Part shown: in pieces, positions 9,229 to 17,203 of the stretch
Layout: every line of letters starts with the position of its first letter
Numbering within the stretch: position 1 is the stretch's first letter
Assembly (NCBI GenBank): GCA_020851565.1
Contig: JADZCN010000037.1
Location: 168,716 to 232,715, forward strand
Length of the DNA: 64,000 bases
DNA from: Acidobacteriota bacterium
GTDB taxonomy: Bacteria > Acidobacteriota > Vicinamibacteria > Vicinamibacterales > UBA2999
Direction of reading: 5' to 3'
Translations under genes and position numbers: made by a program
Notes under the pieces: model-generated
Told to the model about the DNA's origin: nothing
Databases searched by the model: none
The model's input: only the letters and a program-made list of their open reading frames with translations

Positions 9229-9429
9229 CTACCCGCCCCCGACGAAGTTCACGATCTCGATCACGTCGTCGGGCTGCACCGGCGTGTCCTCGTAGCGGGC
9301 GCGCTTGACGACCGTTTCGTTCACCTCCACGGCCACGCGCCGGGCGTCGATGTCGAGGTGCGCGAGGAGCGCCGCGACCGTCAGGGGACCCGGCAGCTCG
9401 CGTGGTTCGCCGTTGAGGGTGACGTGCAT
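9229..9429 (-). CDS. thiS: sulfur carrier protein ThiS
   Basis: 66 aa beta-grasp protein ending VNFVGGG. The C-terminal glycine is adenylated and converted to a thiocarboxylate that donates sulfur to ThiG. It opens with MHVTLNGEPREL and has the usual PLTVAALLAHL helix. A GGAGAG motif lies 4 nt upstream of the ATG at 9429. It is first in a minus-strand run thiS-thiG-methyltransferase-O-antigen ligase-like. The 112 nt between it and the divergent flavoprotein gene show no TPP riboswitch: I find neither a CTGAGA box nor the ACCTGA...GATAATGCCAGCG core. Confidence 0.95.
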   Translation of the reverse strand: MHVTLNGEPRELPGPLTVAALLAHLDIDARRVAVEVNETVVKRARYEDTPVQPDDVIEIVNFVGGG

Positions 9430-9504
9430 GGCTCTCCGTAGAGTACCAGAGCGGCTCCAGAATCAAACCACATTGATCCGGCCAGATTCATGGGTGGAGT
9501 GAAT

Positions 9505-9532
9505 TTGAACACCTGTTCTAGAGGCATATAAT
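9505..9532 (+). promoter_or_regulatory. near-consensus sigma70 promoter with GAAC-N4-GTTC dyad
   Basis: TTGAAC (9505-9510), a 16-nt spacer and a perfect TATAAT (9527-9532) form the best promoter in the window. The -10 box ends 9 nt before the ATG at 9542, so the transcript is probably leaderless or nearly so. The perfect inverted repeat GAACACCTGTTC (9507-9518) overlaps the -35 box and spacer, where a repressor would block polymerase. The dyad has the shape of a Bacillus/actinobacterial LexA box. Confidence 0.7.
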
Positions 9533-9541
9533 TGGCGGGAT

Positions 9542-12500
9542 ATGTCCCCGCTCGCCTCCGTCTCGGATCCGCTTGGTGTTCCCGGCTTCACGTTCGCCGA
9601 CCTGCACGATCCCGGCCGGCTGGCGGACCTCTACCGGGCGTTCACCTCCGAGGTCGCGGCGGCTGAGCCCGAGCTGTGGCGGGAGTGGGAGCAGTACCGT
9701 TCTGTGCCCGAGTCGCTGGGGCCCGTCGCACGGGGCAATCTCGTCGTCCAGATGGCGCCGCACGTCAGCCGCTTCGTCGCGCGGCTGTTCGCCGTGGGGC
9801 CGGAGGCCGCGGAACTGGCGGCGGCCACGCGCGCGTACGACGATCTCTTCCGGTTCAAGAACGACTTCGTGAAGCGCCGTTCGCTGCCGCTCTTGAAGGG
9901 CGGCGCGCACGTCGAGGCCTCGGCGGAAGACCACGCCTTCGTCGAGGGGATCATCACCAGCGCGAGAACGGGGGCCGAGGAGGCCGTGGCCCGCGCGGGG
10001 TGCATGCTGCTCGACCGCGAGGAGGCCGCGCGGGCGTCGGGCGACGAGGCTGCGAAGGCTGGCGTCGCCGCCGACATCGACAAGCTGAAGCGGTGGGCGG
10101 CGGCACACCTGCACCATCCGCGCTACCGCGAGTGGGTCGTCTTCCGGTTTCCCGAGACGATGGACGTGGAGCGCCTGGTGCAGATCACGCGGCCGAATCC
10201 CGCGCACCCCGAGATCATCACGGGACCGGACGAGCGGCTCCGGCGCCGCGAGGGGTTCGTCCTCACCGACCCGCGCTACACGCCCCGCGAGACGCTGAGC
10301 GAGATCCACTATTGCGTCATCTGCCACGAGCGGGACAAGGACAGCTGCTCGAAGGGGATCCGGGACAAGGCGGGCGCCGTCACGAAGAACGCCCTGGGCA
10401 TCGCGCTGGCCGGGTGCCCGCTCGACGAGAAGATCTCGGAGATGCACGCGGTGCGCAAGCGCGGCGACGCCATCGGCGCGCTGGCCATCGTCACCGTGGA
10501 CAACCCGATGGTCCCCGGCACGGGGCACCGCATCTGCAACGACTGCATGAAGGCCTGCATCTACCAGAAGCAGGAGCCGGTGAACATCCCGCAGGCGGAG
10601 ACGGGCGTCCTGACCGACGTGCTGAAGCTGCCGTTCGGCGTGGAGATCTACGGCCTGCTCACGCGGTGGAACCCGCTCAACATCCGCCGCCCGCACGCGC
10701 TTCCCTACAACGGGAAGAACGTGCTGGTGGTGGGGCTGGGCCCCGCGGGCTACACGCTCTCGCACTACCTGCTCAACGAGGGCTTCGGCGTCGTGGCCAT
10801 CGACGGCCTCAAGATCGAGCCGCTGGCCGACGACATCGTCGGTGCCCACGGCCACCCGCCGCGGCCCATCCGGCAGTGGAGCGAGATCTACCACCCGCTG
10901 GACGAGCGGGTGCTCGAGGGGTTCGGCGGCGTGTCCGAGTACGGCATCACCGTGCGATGGGACAAGAACTTCCTGACGCTCATCCACCTCACGCTCGCGC
11001 GGCGGCGGAAGTTCAAGGTGTACGGCGGGGTGCGTTTCGGCGGGGCGCTCCCCATCGAGGAGGCGTGGCAGCAGGGCATCGACCACGTGGCCATCGCGGC
11101 GGGCGCGGGGCGGCCCACCATCATCGACATCAGGAACAACCTGATTCGCGGCATCCGCAAGGCCAGCGACTTCCTGATGGCGCTGCAGTTGACGGGCGCC
11201 TTCAAGAAGGACGCGCTGTCGAACCTGCAGGCGCGGCTGCCGGCGGTGGTGATCGGCGGCGGCCTCACCGGCGTGGACACGGCCACCGAGCTGATGGCCT
11301 ACTACCCGATCCAGGTGGAGAAGACGCTCGCGCGCTACGAGGCGCTCGTGGCCGACCTGGGCGAGCCGCGCGTGCGCGGCATGTACGACGCCGAAGAACT
11401 GGGCATCCTCGACGAGTTCCTGGCGCACGGCCGCGCGGTCTGCGCCGAGCGGGCGCGCGCGCGGGCAGCCGGCGAGGCGCCGGACTTCATCACGCTCATC
11501 CGCGGGTGGGGCGGCGTGACGCTCGCCTACCGCAAGCGGCTGCAGGATTCGCCCGCGTACCGCCTGAACCACGAAGAGGTGGCCAAGGCGCTCGAGGAGG
11601 GCATCGCGTTCGCCGAGAACATGAGCCCCGTGGAGGCCCTGCCCGACGAGTTCGGCCACGTCCGGGCGATGGTGTTCACGCGGCCCGGCCCGAACGGTGA
11701 CGAGCCGGTCGAGCTGCCGGCGCGCACCGTGCTCGTGGCCGCGGGCACCTCGCCCAACGTGACCTACGAGAAGGAGCATCCCGGCACGTTCGCGCTGGAC
11801 GCGAAGCAGCGCTTCTTCCAGGGCTTCCGCGCGGTGAAGCGGCCGGACGGCGCCTTTGCCCTCGAGCCCGACGCGGGCGGCTTCTTCACCTCGCACGACA
11901 CCGGCGGCCGGTTCGTGACCTACTACGGCGACAACCACCCGCGCTACAACGGCAACGTGGTGAAGGCCATGGCCTCGGCCAAGGACGGCTACCCGCACGT
12001 CGTGGCGCTCTTCGCCGACGAGCTCGCGAGGCTCGATCCCGCCGCACAGCCCGAGCGCGAGGAGGCCTGGCGCCGCCTGGTCGCGCGCTTCGACGAGCAG
12101 CTGCTGGCGCGGGTGGAGCGCGTGGTCCGGCTGACGCCGACCATCGTCGAGGTGATCGTGAAGGCGCCGGCCGCCGCGCGGCACTTCCACCCCGGGCAGT
12201 TCTACCGCCTGCAGAACTTCGAGCGGCGCAGCCCGCACGTGCACGTGGAGGATCACGTCGCGGCCATGCTGATGGAAGGCATCGCCCTCACCGGCGCGTG
12301 GGTGGACCGAGAGCAGGGCCTGCTCTCGCTCATCACCCTCGAGATGGGCGTCTCGAGCCGTTTGTGCGCCTACCTGCAGCCCGGCGAGCCCGTCGTGGTG
12401 ATGGGGCCGACGGGGACGCCCACGGAGATTCCCGAGAAGTCAGCGGTGCTGCTGGCCGGCGGCGGCCTCGGCAACGCGGTGCTCTTCTCGATTGCCAGGG

Positions 12501-13093
12501 CACTCAAGGCGCAGGGCAACCGCGTCATCTACTTCGCCGGCTACAAGAACGGCGCGGATCTGTTCAAGCGCGAGGACATCGAGGCGGCCACCGACCAGGT
12601 GATCTGGGCCACCGACACGGGCCAGGCCATCACGCCGGCCCGCCCGCAGGATGTCCACTTCCGCGGCAACATCGTCGAGGCGATGGTCGCCTACGCGGAG
12701 GGCCGGCTCGGCGATCCGAAGGTGGCGCTGAAGGACGTGACGCGCATCATCGCCATCGGCTCGGATCGCATGATGAACGCCGTGCGCCTGGCGCGGCACG
12801 GCGTCCTGCAGCCGTACCTGAACCCGAATCACGTCGGCATCGGCAGCATCAACTCGCCGATGCAGTGCATGATGAAGGAGGTCTGCGCGCAGTGCCTGCA
12901 GCGGCACGTGGACCCCGCCACCGGGCACGAGGAGTTCATCTTCTCCTGCTACAACCAGGACCAGGAACTGGACCGCGTCGACTTCCAGAACCTCCAGGCC
13001 CGCCTGCGGCAGAACAGCGTGCAGGAGAAGCTGTCCAACCTGTGGTTCCAGCACCTCCTGGACCAGGCCGAGGCGGGGTTTGCTCACGTGTAG
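9542..13093 (+). CDS. GltD-like / PyrK-like fused flavoprotein oxidoreductase
   Basis: 1183 aa. Residues 1-230 are a helical region I cannot assign. Next comes a cysteine cluster C258, C261 and C269, then C332-NDC-MKA-C339, resembling the Fe-S motif at the N-terminus of the glutamate synthase small subunit. A two-dinucleotide-binding flavoprotein domain follows (GLGPAGYTLSHYL near 398-410; VVIGGGLTGVDTATEL near 569-584). From about 850 to the end is a ferredoxin-reductase-like module (HPGQFYRLQNF, LLAGGGLGNAVLFSIARAL), closed by C1109, C1115, C1118 and a later C, like PyrK or NfnA. The order mimics an NfnB-NfnA pair in one chain, so NAD(P)H-dependent electron transfer or bifurcation is inferred, with substrate unknown. 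The near-consensus promoter and adjacent ATG suggest a leaderless mRNA. Confidence 0.75.
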   Translation: MSPLASVSDPLGVPGFTFADLHDPGRLADLYRAFTSEVAAAEPELWREWEQYRSVPESLGPVARGNLVVQMAPHVSRFVARLFAVGPEAAELAAATRAYDDLFRFKNDFVKRRSLPLLKGGAHVEASAEDHAFVEGIITSARTGAEEAVARAGCMLLDREEAARASGDEAAKAGVAADIDKLKRWAAAHLHHPRYREWVVFRFPETMDVERLVQITRPNPAHPEIITGPDERLRRREGFVLTDPRYTPRETLSEIHYCVICHERDKDSCSKGIRDKAGAVTKNALGIALAGCPLDEKISEMHAVRKRGDAIGALAIVTVDNPMVPGTGHRICNDCMKACIYQKQEPVNIPQAETGVLTDVLKLPFGVEIYGLLTRWNPLNIRRPHALPYNGKNVLVVGLGPAGYTLSHYLLNEGFGVVAIDGLKIEPLADDIVGAHGHPPRPIRQWSEIYHPLDERVLEGFGGVSEYGITVRWDKNFLTLIHLTLARRRKFKVYGGVRFGGALPIEEAWQQGIDHVAIAAGAGRPTIIDIRNNLIRGIRKASDFLMALQLTGAFKKDALSNLQARLPAVVIGGGLTGVDTATELMAYYPIQVEKTLARYEALVADLGEPRVRGMYDAEELGILDEFLAHGRAVCAERARARAAGEAPDFITLIRGWGGVTLAYRKRLQDSPAYRLNHEEVAKALEEGIAFAENMSPVEALPDEFGHVRAMVFTRPGPNGDEPVELPARTVLVAAGTSPNVTYEKEHPGTFALDAKQRFFQGFRAVKRPDGAFALEPDAGGFFTSHDTGGRFVTYYGDNHPRYNGNVVKAMASAKDGYPHVVALFADELARLDPAAQPEREEAWRRLVARFDEQLLARVERVVRLTPTIVEVIVKAPAAARHFHPGQFYRLQNFERRSPHVHVEDHVAAMLMEGIALTGAWVDREQGLLSLITLEMGVSSRLCAYLQPGEPVVVMGPTGTPTEIPEKSAVLLAGGGLGNAVLFSIARALKAQGNRVIYFAGYKNGADLFKREDIEAATDQVIWATDTGQAITPARPQDVHFRGNIVEAMVAYAEGRLGDPKVALKDVTRIIAIGSDRMMNAVRLARHGVLQPYLNPNHVGIGSINSPMQCMMKEVCAQCLQRHVDPATGHEEFIFSCYNQDQELDRVDFQNLQARLRQNSVQEKLSNLWFQHLLDQAEAGFAHV

Positions 13094-13100
13094 CTCGGCC

Positions 13101-13337
13101 CATTGCTGATTGCCAATTGCCAATCGGGCGATTCATTGACAATCGCGCAATTGGCCATTTGGACATTGGATTGGGTGATTGGGTGATTGGCGATTGAGGC
13201 ATTCGGGATGGCGACGATGGGATCCGCGCCAATGCCCCAATGCCCCAATCCCCCAATCCCCCAATCCGAATGCCCAATGCCCCAATCGCTCAATCGCCAA
13301 ATGAATCGCTCAATCACCAATCGGCAATCGCCAATGG
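13101..13337. repeat. ATTG-heptamer intergenic element, copy 1
   Basis: An element of about 237 bp built from degenerate 7-8 nt units (GATTGGGT, GATTGCC). The left half is in ATTG sense, the right half in CAAT sense, so the whole is a long imperfect inverted repeat (from CATTGCTGATTGCC to GGCAATCGCCAATG). It fills the gap between the flavoprotein and kinase genes. Other copies are at 15.08, 16.73, 35.15 and 38.5 kb. Confidence 0.85.
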
Positions 13338-13373
13338 GCAGCGGCCGGCCGGCGTCATAATGGAGGCCGGCTC

Positions 13374-15071
13374 ATGCTGCCTGCCGGGACCCGGATAGAG
13401 GACCGCTACGAGATACTCGGCCCGCTCGGCTCGGGCGGCATGGGACAGGTCTATCGCGCGCGCCGCCTGCGCCTCGAAGACGAGGTGGCCATCAAGGTGA
13501 TGCAGGGCGCCGAGCACGCCCCGCCCGAACTGCACGAGCGGTTCCTGCGCGAGAGCCGCGCCTGTGCCCAGCTGCGGCATCCCGGCATCGTCGGCATCCT
13601 GGACTTCGGCGTGGACGCCCGCCGGCAGCCGTACATGGTGATGGAGCTGCTGAGCGGCCCGAGCCTGGCGGAGGAAATCGCGCTCCAGGCGCCCATGCCT
13701 CCGGCCCGCGCGGCGGGCATCGTCTCGTCCGTGGCCGCCGCGCTGCAGCTGGCCCACGATCAGGGCATCACGCACCGGGACCTGAAGCCCGCCAACATCG
13801 TGCTCCACCGCTACGACACGGGAGAGCGGGTCTACAAGGTCATCGACTTCGGCCTGGCTGTAATCAAGTCGGCCAGCGATGCGACGCGCCTGACCGATCC
13901 CAATCTCTTCATCGGGACGATGGCCTACGCCGCGCCCGAGCAGATCCGGGGCGAGCCCGTCACCGCGGCGGCCGACATCTACGCCCTCGGCGTGATCATC
14001 TACGAGATGCTGACCGGCGTCCGGCCCTTCGACGCCGAGGATCGCATCACGCTGCTCAACCAGGTGCTGACCGTCCGGCCGGTGAAGCCGACCGAACGCG
14101 GCGCCGACCTGCCTCCGGCCGTGGACGACGTGCTGATGCGCGCGCTGGCGAAGGATCCCGCCGAGCGGTGGCCGAGCGTGACCGATTTCGCCGCCGCCCT
14201 CGAGGCGGCCGCGGGCGTCGGACAGGCGCCGGCGGCGGCCCCGGACACCGGCCTGCTCGCGCGCTACGAGTTGGGCGCGCCCCTCGGGCGGGGGCGCCTG
14301 GGCAGCCTCGTCTACCGGGGGCTTCACCGCGCGCTTGGCGTGCCCGTGGCCATCCGCGTGCTGAAGCGCGACGAGCAGCCGCACTGGGAGGCGGTCCGCG
14401 CCAGGTTCCTGCTCGAAGCACGCACGCTGCAGGTCGCGCATCCCAGCCTGTTGCAGGTCCGCGACTTCGGCGAGGACGACCGCAGCGTGTTTCTCGTCAC
14501 CGACCTCGTCGACGGGCCGAGCCTCCGGCAGGCCCTCGCCGCGGACGCGCCGTTTCCGTGGGCACGCGCGCGGGAGCTGGTGGCGCAGGCGCTCGACGCC
14601 GTCGCGGCACTCCACCGGCGCGGCGGCTTCATCGCGGGCGTGAACCCGGACATGATCCGTCTGACGTCGGAGGAGGGCCGGGAGCGCATCGTGATGTCCA
14701 CCGCGGGCATCCGCTCGGTGCAGGACGTGCTGAAGACGATGCGCGAGCAGGAGCTGCGCGGCCACGAGGCGAGCGAGCAGGAGCTGCCCTACGTGGCGCC
14801 GGAGGTCCTGATGGGCCGCGCGCCGGATGCGCGGGCCGATGTCTTCACGATGGGCGTGCTGGCCTACGAGATGGCCACCGGTTCGCTGCCGTACCGTGCA
14901 CCTTCGATGCCCGAGCTGCTCGGGCAGATGCTGCAGGCCACACCCGCCGCTCCAGCGTCGCTCAACGGCGACATCCCGCCGGCGTGCAGCGACGCCATCC
15001 TCCGCGCCGTGAGCGGCAGGGCCGCCGAGAGGTTCGAGAGCGCGCGCGAGCTGGCCGGCGCGCTGCTGTAG
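13374..15071 (+). CDS. Ser/Thr protein kinase with active and degenerate kinase domains
   Basis: 565 aa, no membrane segment. Domain 1 (residues 12-275) is a complete Hanks-type kinase: Gly loop LGSGGMGQVY, VAIK lysine K41, HRDLKPAN with D136, DFG D158, and APEQIRG. Domain 2 (about 300-565) keeps the fold and an APE motif (YVAPEVLMG). It has arginine (R328) in place of the ATP-binding lysine, IAGVNPDM where HRDLKPxN should be, and no DFG (STAGI), so it should be a pseudokinase. GGAGG lies 6 nt before the ATG. It is flanked on both sides by ATTG-element copies, next to the BRCT-TPR gene on the same strand. The target is unknown. Confidence 0.9.
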   Translation: MLPAGTRIEDRYEILGPLGSGGMGQVYRARRLRLEDEVAIKVMQGAEHAPPELHERFLRESRACAQLRHPGIVGILDFGVDARRQPYMVMELLSGPSLAEEIALQAPMPPARAAGIVSSVAAALQLAHDQGITHRDLKPANIVLHRYDTGERVYKVIDFGLAVIKSASDATRLTDPNLFIGTMAYAAPEQIRGEPVTAAADIYALGVIIYEMLTGVRPFDAEDRITLLNQVLTVRPVKPTERGADLPPAVDDVLMRALAKDPAERWPSVTDFAAALEAAAGVGQAPAAAPDTGLLARYELGAPLGRGRLGSLVYRGLHRALGVPVAIRVLKRDEQPHWEAVRARFLLEARTLQVAHPSLLQVRDFGEDDRSVFLVTDLVDGPSLRQALAADAPFPWARARELVAQALDAVAALHRRGGFIAGVNPDMIRLTSEEGRERIVMSTAGIRSVQDVLKTMREQELRGHEASEQELPYVAPEVLMGRAPDARADVFTMGVLAYEMATGSLPYRAPSMPELLGQMLQATPAAPASLNGDIPPACSDAILRAVSGRAAERFESARELAGALL

Positions 15072-15079
15072 AGGCCTCT

Positions 15080-15405
15080 GCTCATTGATGATTGCGAATT
15101 GACGATCGGGTGATTCATTTCGCGATTGAGTGATTGGGCATTGGGCATTGGATTGAGTGATTGGGTGATTGAGTGATTGGGTGATTGCGTGATTGGGGCA
15201 TTGAGTGATCGGGGCGCCGAGCCGCTTCGACGGCGGGCGCCCGGCACCGGCCTTTCGGCACCGATTGTTCGACATGCCACCCATCGGCGCCATCCCGAAT
15301 GTCTCGATCGTCAATCCCACAATCGCCCAATCCAATGGCTCCATGCGCAATCACTGAATCGCCCGATGAATCGCCCGATTGGCAATTGGCAATCATCAAT
15401 GAGCA
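15080..15405. repeat. ATTG-heptamer intergenic element, copy 2
   Basis: Longest copy. It starts GCTCATTG (15080-15087) and ends with the exact inverse CAATGAGC (15398-15405). The arms are ATTG/CAAT heptamers, and the central ~90 nt (about 15207-15300) is non-repetitive GC-rich sequence with short hairpins. With a few flanking bases it accounts for the whole 373-nt gap between the kinase and BRCT-TPR genes. No coding frame in it looks real. Confidence 0.85.
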
Positions 15406-15444
15406 GGCCCGCCACTGTCGTCGCCGGGCACAGAGAACGTTGAC

Positions 15445-16707
15445 ATGGCGGGCAAACTGAACGATGGTGGGCCTGCAGGAATGTCAGAGCTCCCGTTCGA
15501 TGCCCCGCGGCCCGAGCCGCTTCGTGGCGAGACCGTCGTCTTCACCGGCCGCCTGTGGTCGCTCGGCCGGAGGGAAGCGGCCCAGCTCGTCGAGCGCCTG
15601 GGCGGCGCGTGCGACGAGGACGTGACGCTCAGGACCACGATGCTCGTCGTGGGCGCGGAAAGCCATCCCGAGGGGGCGCCCGACCTGGCTTCGCTGGCGC
15701 ACGATACGACCGTCAGGAACCAGAAACTGCGGCGTGCAGCGCAGATCAACGCCGAGCAGCCCGGGCGCGTGCGCGTGATTGGCGAGCGGGAGTTCTGCCG
15801 GCACGTGGGCCTCCCCGACGTGCAGGACCTGCGCGCACAGCACTACGGACAGAAGGACGTGCTCGCGATGTACCCGCTGTTGCGCGAGGACCACCTGCGG
15901 TATCTCGAGAAGTGGGGGTTCATCAAGCCCGCCTTCAGGAACAACGCCGACACGTGGTACGGCTTCGCCGACCTCACCACGCTCCGCCAGCTCCACTCGG
16001 CGCTCCAGCAGGGCGGCACCTTCCGCTCGGTCCTGCGCGACATGCAGGCCGCGCGCTCGGGGCAGCTCACGTTCGACTTCCGCATCGAGGCGCACCAGGC
16101 ACGCATCGTGGAGCTCGGCCCGCGCCGGCGCATGGCCCAGAGCCAGGACACCGGGCCCCAGATGTCGCAGCGCACCCAGATGGAAGCGTGGTTGAACGAC
16201 CAGGCGCCGTCCGCCGGCCCGCCGGTGGGCGTCCCGCCCGACCGGCCGCTCAGCTCGGCCGAGCAGTCATTCCTGATGGGATCGTTGCTCGACGACGGGA
16301 CGCCGCAGCACATGGAGGAGGCGGCGCAGGCCTATCGCCGCGCGCTCGACCAGGACCCGGATCTCGTGGCGGCCCTCATCAACCTGGCCAACATCCGGTA
16401 CGCGAAGGACGAGCTCGCCGAGGCGCAGGCGCTCTACGAGCGCGCCATCGGCCTGGAGCCGACGTATTTCGAGGCCTATTTCAACCTGGGGAACATCCAC
16501 CACGACCACGGGCGGTACCTGGATGCCGAGGCGTGCTACCGCGAGGCGCTCGGGTTGAACGCCAACTACGCCGACGCGCACTTCTACCTGGCGGTCACGC
16601 TCGAGAAGATGGGCCGCTCGGCCGACGCGCGCCCACACTGGCGCGCCTACCAGCGCCTCGCCCCTCATGGCGAATGGATAGAGCTGGCCCGCGAGTTCTC
16701 CGACTAG
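15445..16707 (+). CDS. BRCT - MerR-like HTH - TPR protein
   Basis: 420 aa with an unusual domain order. Residues about 28-115 look like a BRCT domain (GETVVFTGRLWSLGRREAAQ, LVERLGGACDED, TTMLVVG), the fold at the C-terminus of NAD-dependent DNA ligase. Residues about 135-205 resemble a MerR-type winged helix (DVLAMYPLLREDHLRYLEKW, then a TWYGFADLTTLRQLHSALQQ-like helix pair). Residues about 285-410 are three to four TPR units (AYRRALDQDPDLVAALINLA, LYERAIGLEPTYFEAYFNLG). No signal peptide. A role bridging DNA or phosphoprotein binding to protein-protein contacts is inferred; it follows the dual-domain kinase gene on the same strand, and BRCT domains often bind phosphopeptides. The function is unknown to me. 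An ATG at 15481 is an alternative start. Confidence 0.8.
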   Translation: MAGKLNDGGPAGMSELPFDAPRPEPLRGETVVFTGRLWSLGRREAAQLVERLGGACDEDVTLRTTMLVVGAESHPEGAPDLASLAHDTTVRNQKLRRAAQINAEQPGRVRVIGEREFCRHVGLPDVQDLRAQHYGQKDVLAMYPLLREDHLRYLEKWGFIKPAFRNNADTWYGFADLTTLRQLHSALQQGGTFRSVLRDMQAARSGQLTFDFRIEAHQARIVELGPRRRMAQSQDTGPQMSQRTQMEAWLNDQAPSAGPPVGVPPDRPLSSAEQSFLMGSLLDDGTPQHMEEAAQAYRRALDQDPDLVAALINLANIRYAKDELAEAQALYERAIGLEPTYFEAYFNLGNIHHDHGRYLDAEACYREALGLNANYADAHFYLAVTLEKMGRSADARPHWRAYQRLAPHGEWIELAREFSD

Positions 16708-16730
16708 CTGTCGACGTCCGGCGGGCCACT

Positions 16731-16967
16731 GCTCATTGACGATTGCCGATTGCCAATCGGGTGATTCATTGGGCGATTGGCGATTGGGGCATTGGGCATT
16801 CGGATTGGGGCATTGAGGGATTGGGGCATTGGGGCATTGGGGCCCTCGAACGAGGGCGAATGGCCAGATGCCCCAATCGCCCGATCGCTCAATCCGAATG
16901 CGCGGATGCGCCGATCAGCGATCGCCCAATGAATCGCTCAATCGCCAATTGGCAATCGCCAATGAGC
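16731..16967. repeat. ATTG-heptamer intergenic element, copy 3
   Basis: 237 bp. It starts GCTCATTG (16731-16738) and ends CAATGAGC (16960-16967), exactly the same terminal octamers as copy 2. It sits between convergent genes: BRCT-TPR on plus and the Cys protein on minus. Confidence 0.85.
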
Positions 16968-16978
16968 GCGTTTCACAG

Positions 16979-17203
16979 TTACCAGCGATAGTCGTCCGCC
17001 GGTGCCTCTTCCCGCTTCCGGGTAATCCGTTTGGCCTTGAAGTAGGGACAGTCCCCGCACCAGGCATCGGCGTTGAAGCCGGTGGTTCCGGCCATCGGCA
17101 GCACGTCGCGGTGGCCGCAGTGCTCGGGAACCCCGTTCTCCGCGGGCTGGCGCCAGCGGCACAGCTGGAAGCGTTCGGCAGCGGTCAGATCAGGCGACGA
17201 CAT
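16979..17203 (-). CDS. small Cys-containing protein
   Basis: Predicted 74 aa, ending YRW. Four or more cysteines occur as LCRW, HCGH and WCGDCPYFKAKR; the CGDC pair plus the others could bind zinc or an Fe-S cluster. I do not recognise the family. The start at 17203 is preceded by GGTGGGA about 6 nt away on the minus strand and overlaps the helicase 3' end by 14 nt, so it is probably translationally coupled as the last gene of the infA-helicase run. A longer frame (to 17239) exists but overlaps the helicase more. Nucleic-acid or RNA-linked function is only suggested by the neighbours. Confidence 0.6.
   Translation of the reverse strand: MSSPDLTAAERFQLCRWRQPAENGVPEHCGHRDVLPMAGTTGFNADAWCGDCPYFKAKRITRKREEAPADDYRW

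Noticed and set aside
9430..9541. TPP riboswitch upstream of thiS
   Set aside because: Gap is short and lacks the conserved CTGAGA and the distal TPP core motif on the minus strand.
9518..12256. 912-codon open frame antisense to the fused flavoprotein gene
   Set aside because: Shadow frame of very GC-rich coding DNA: Arg/His/Leu/Val-rich, no domain, while the opposite strand encodes a clear flavoprotein.
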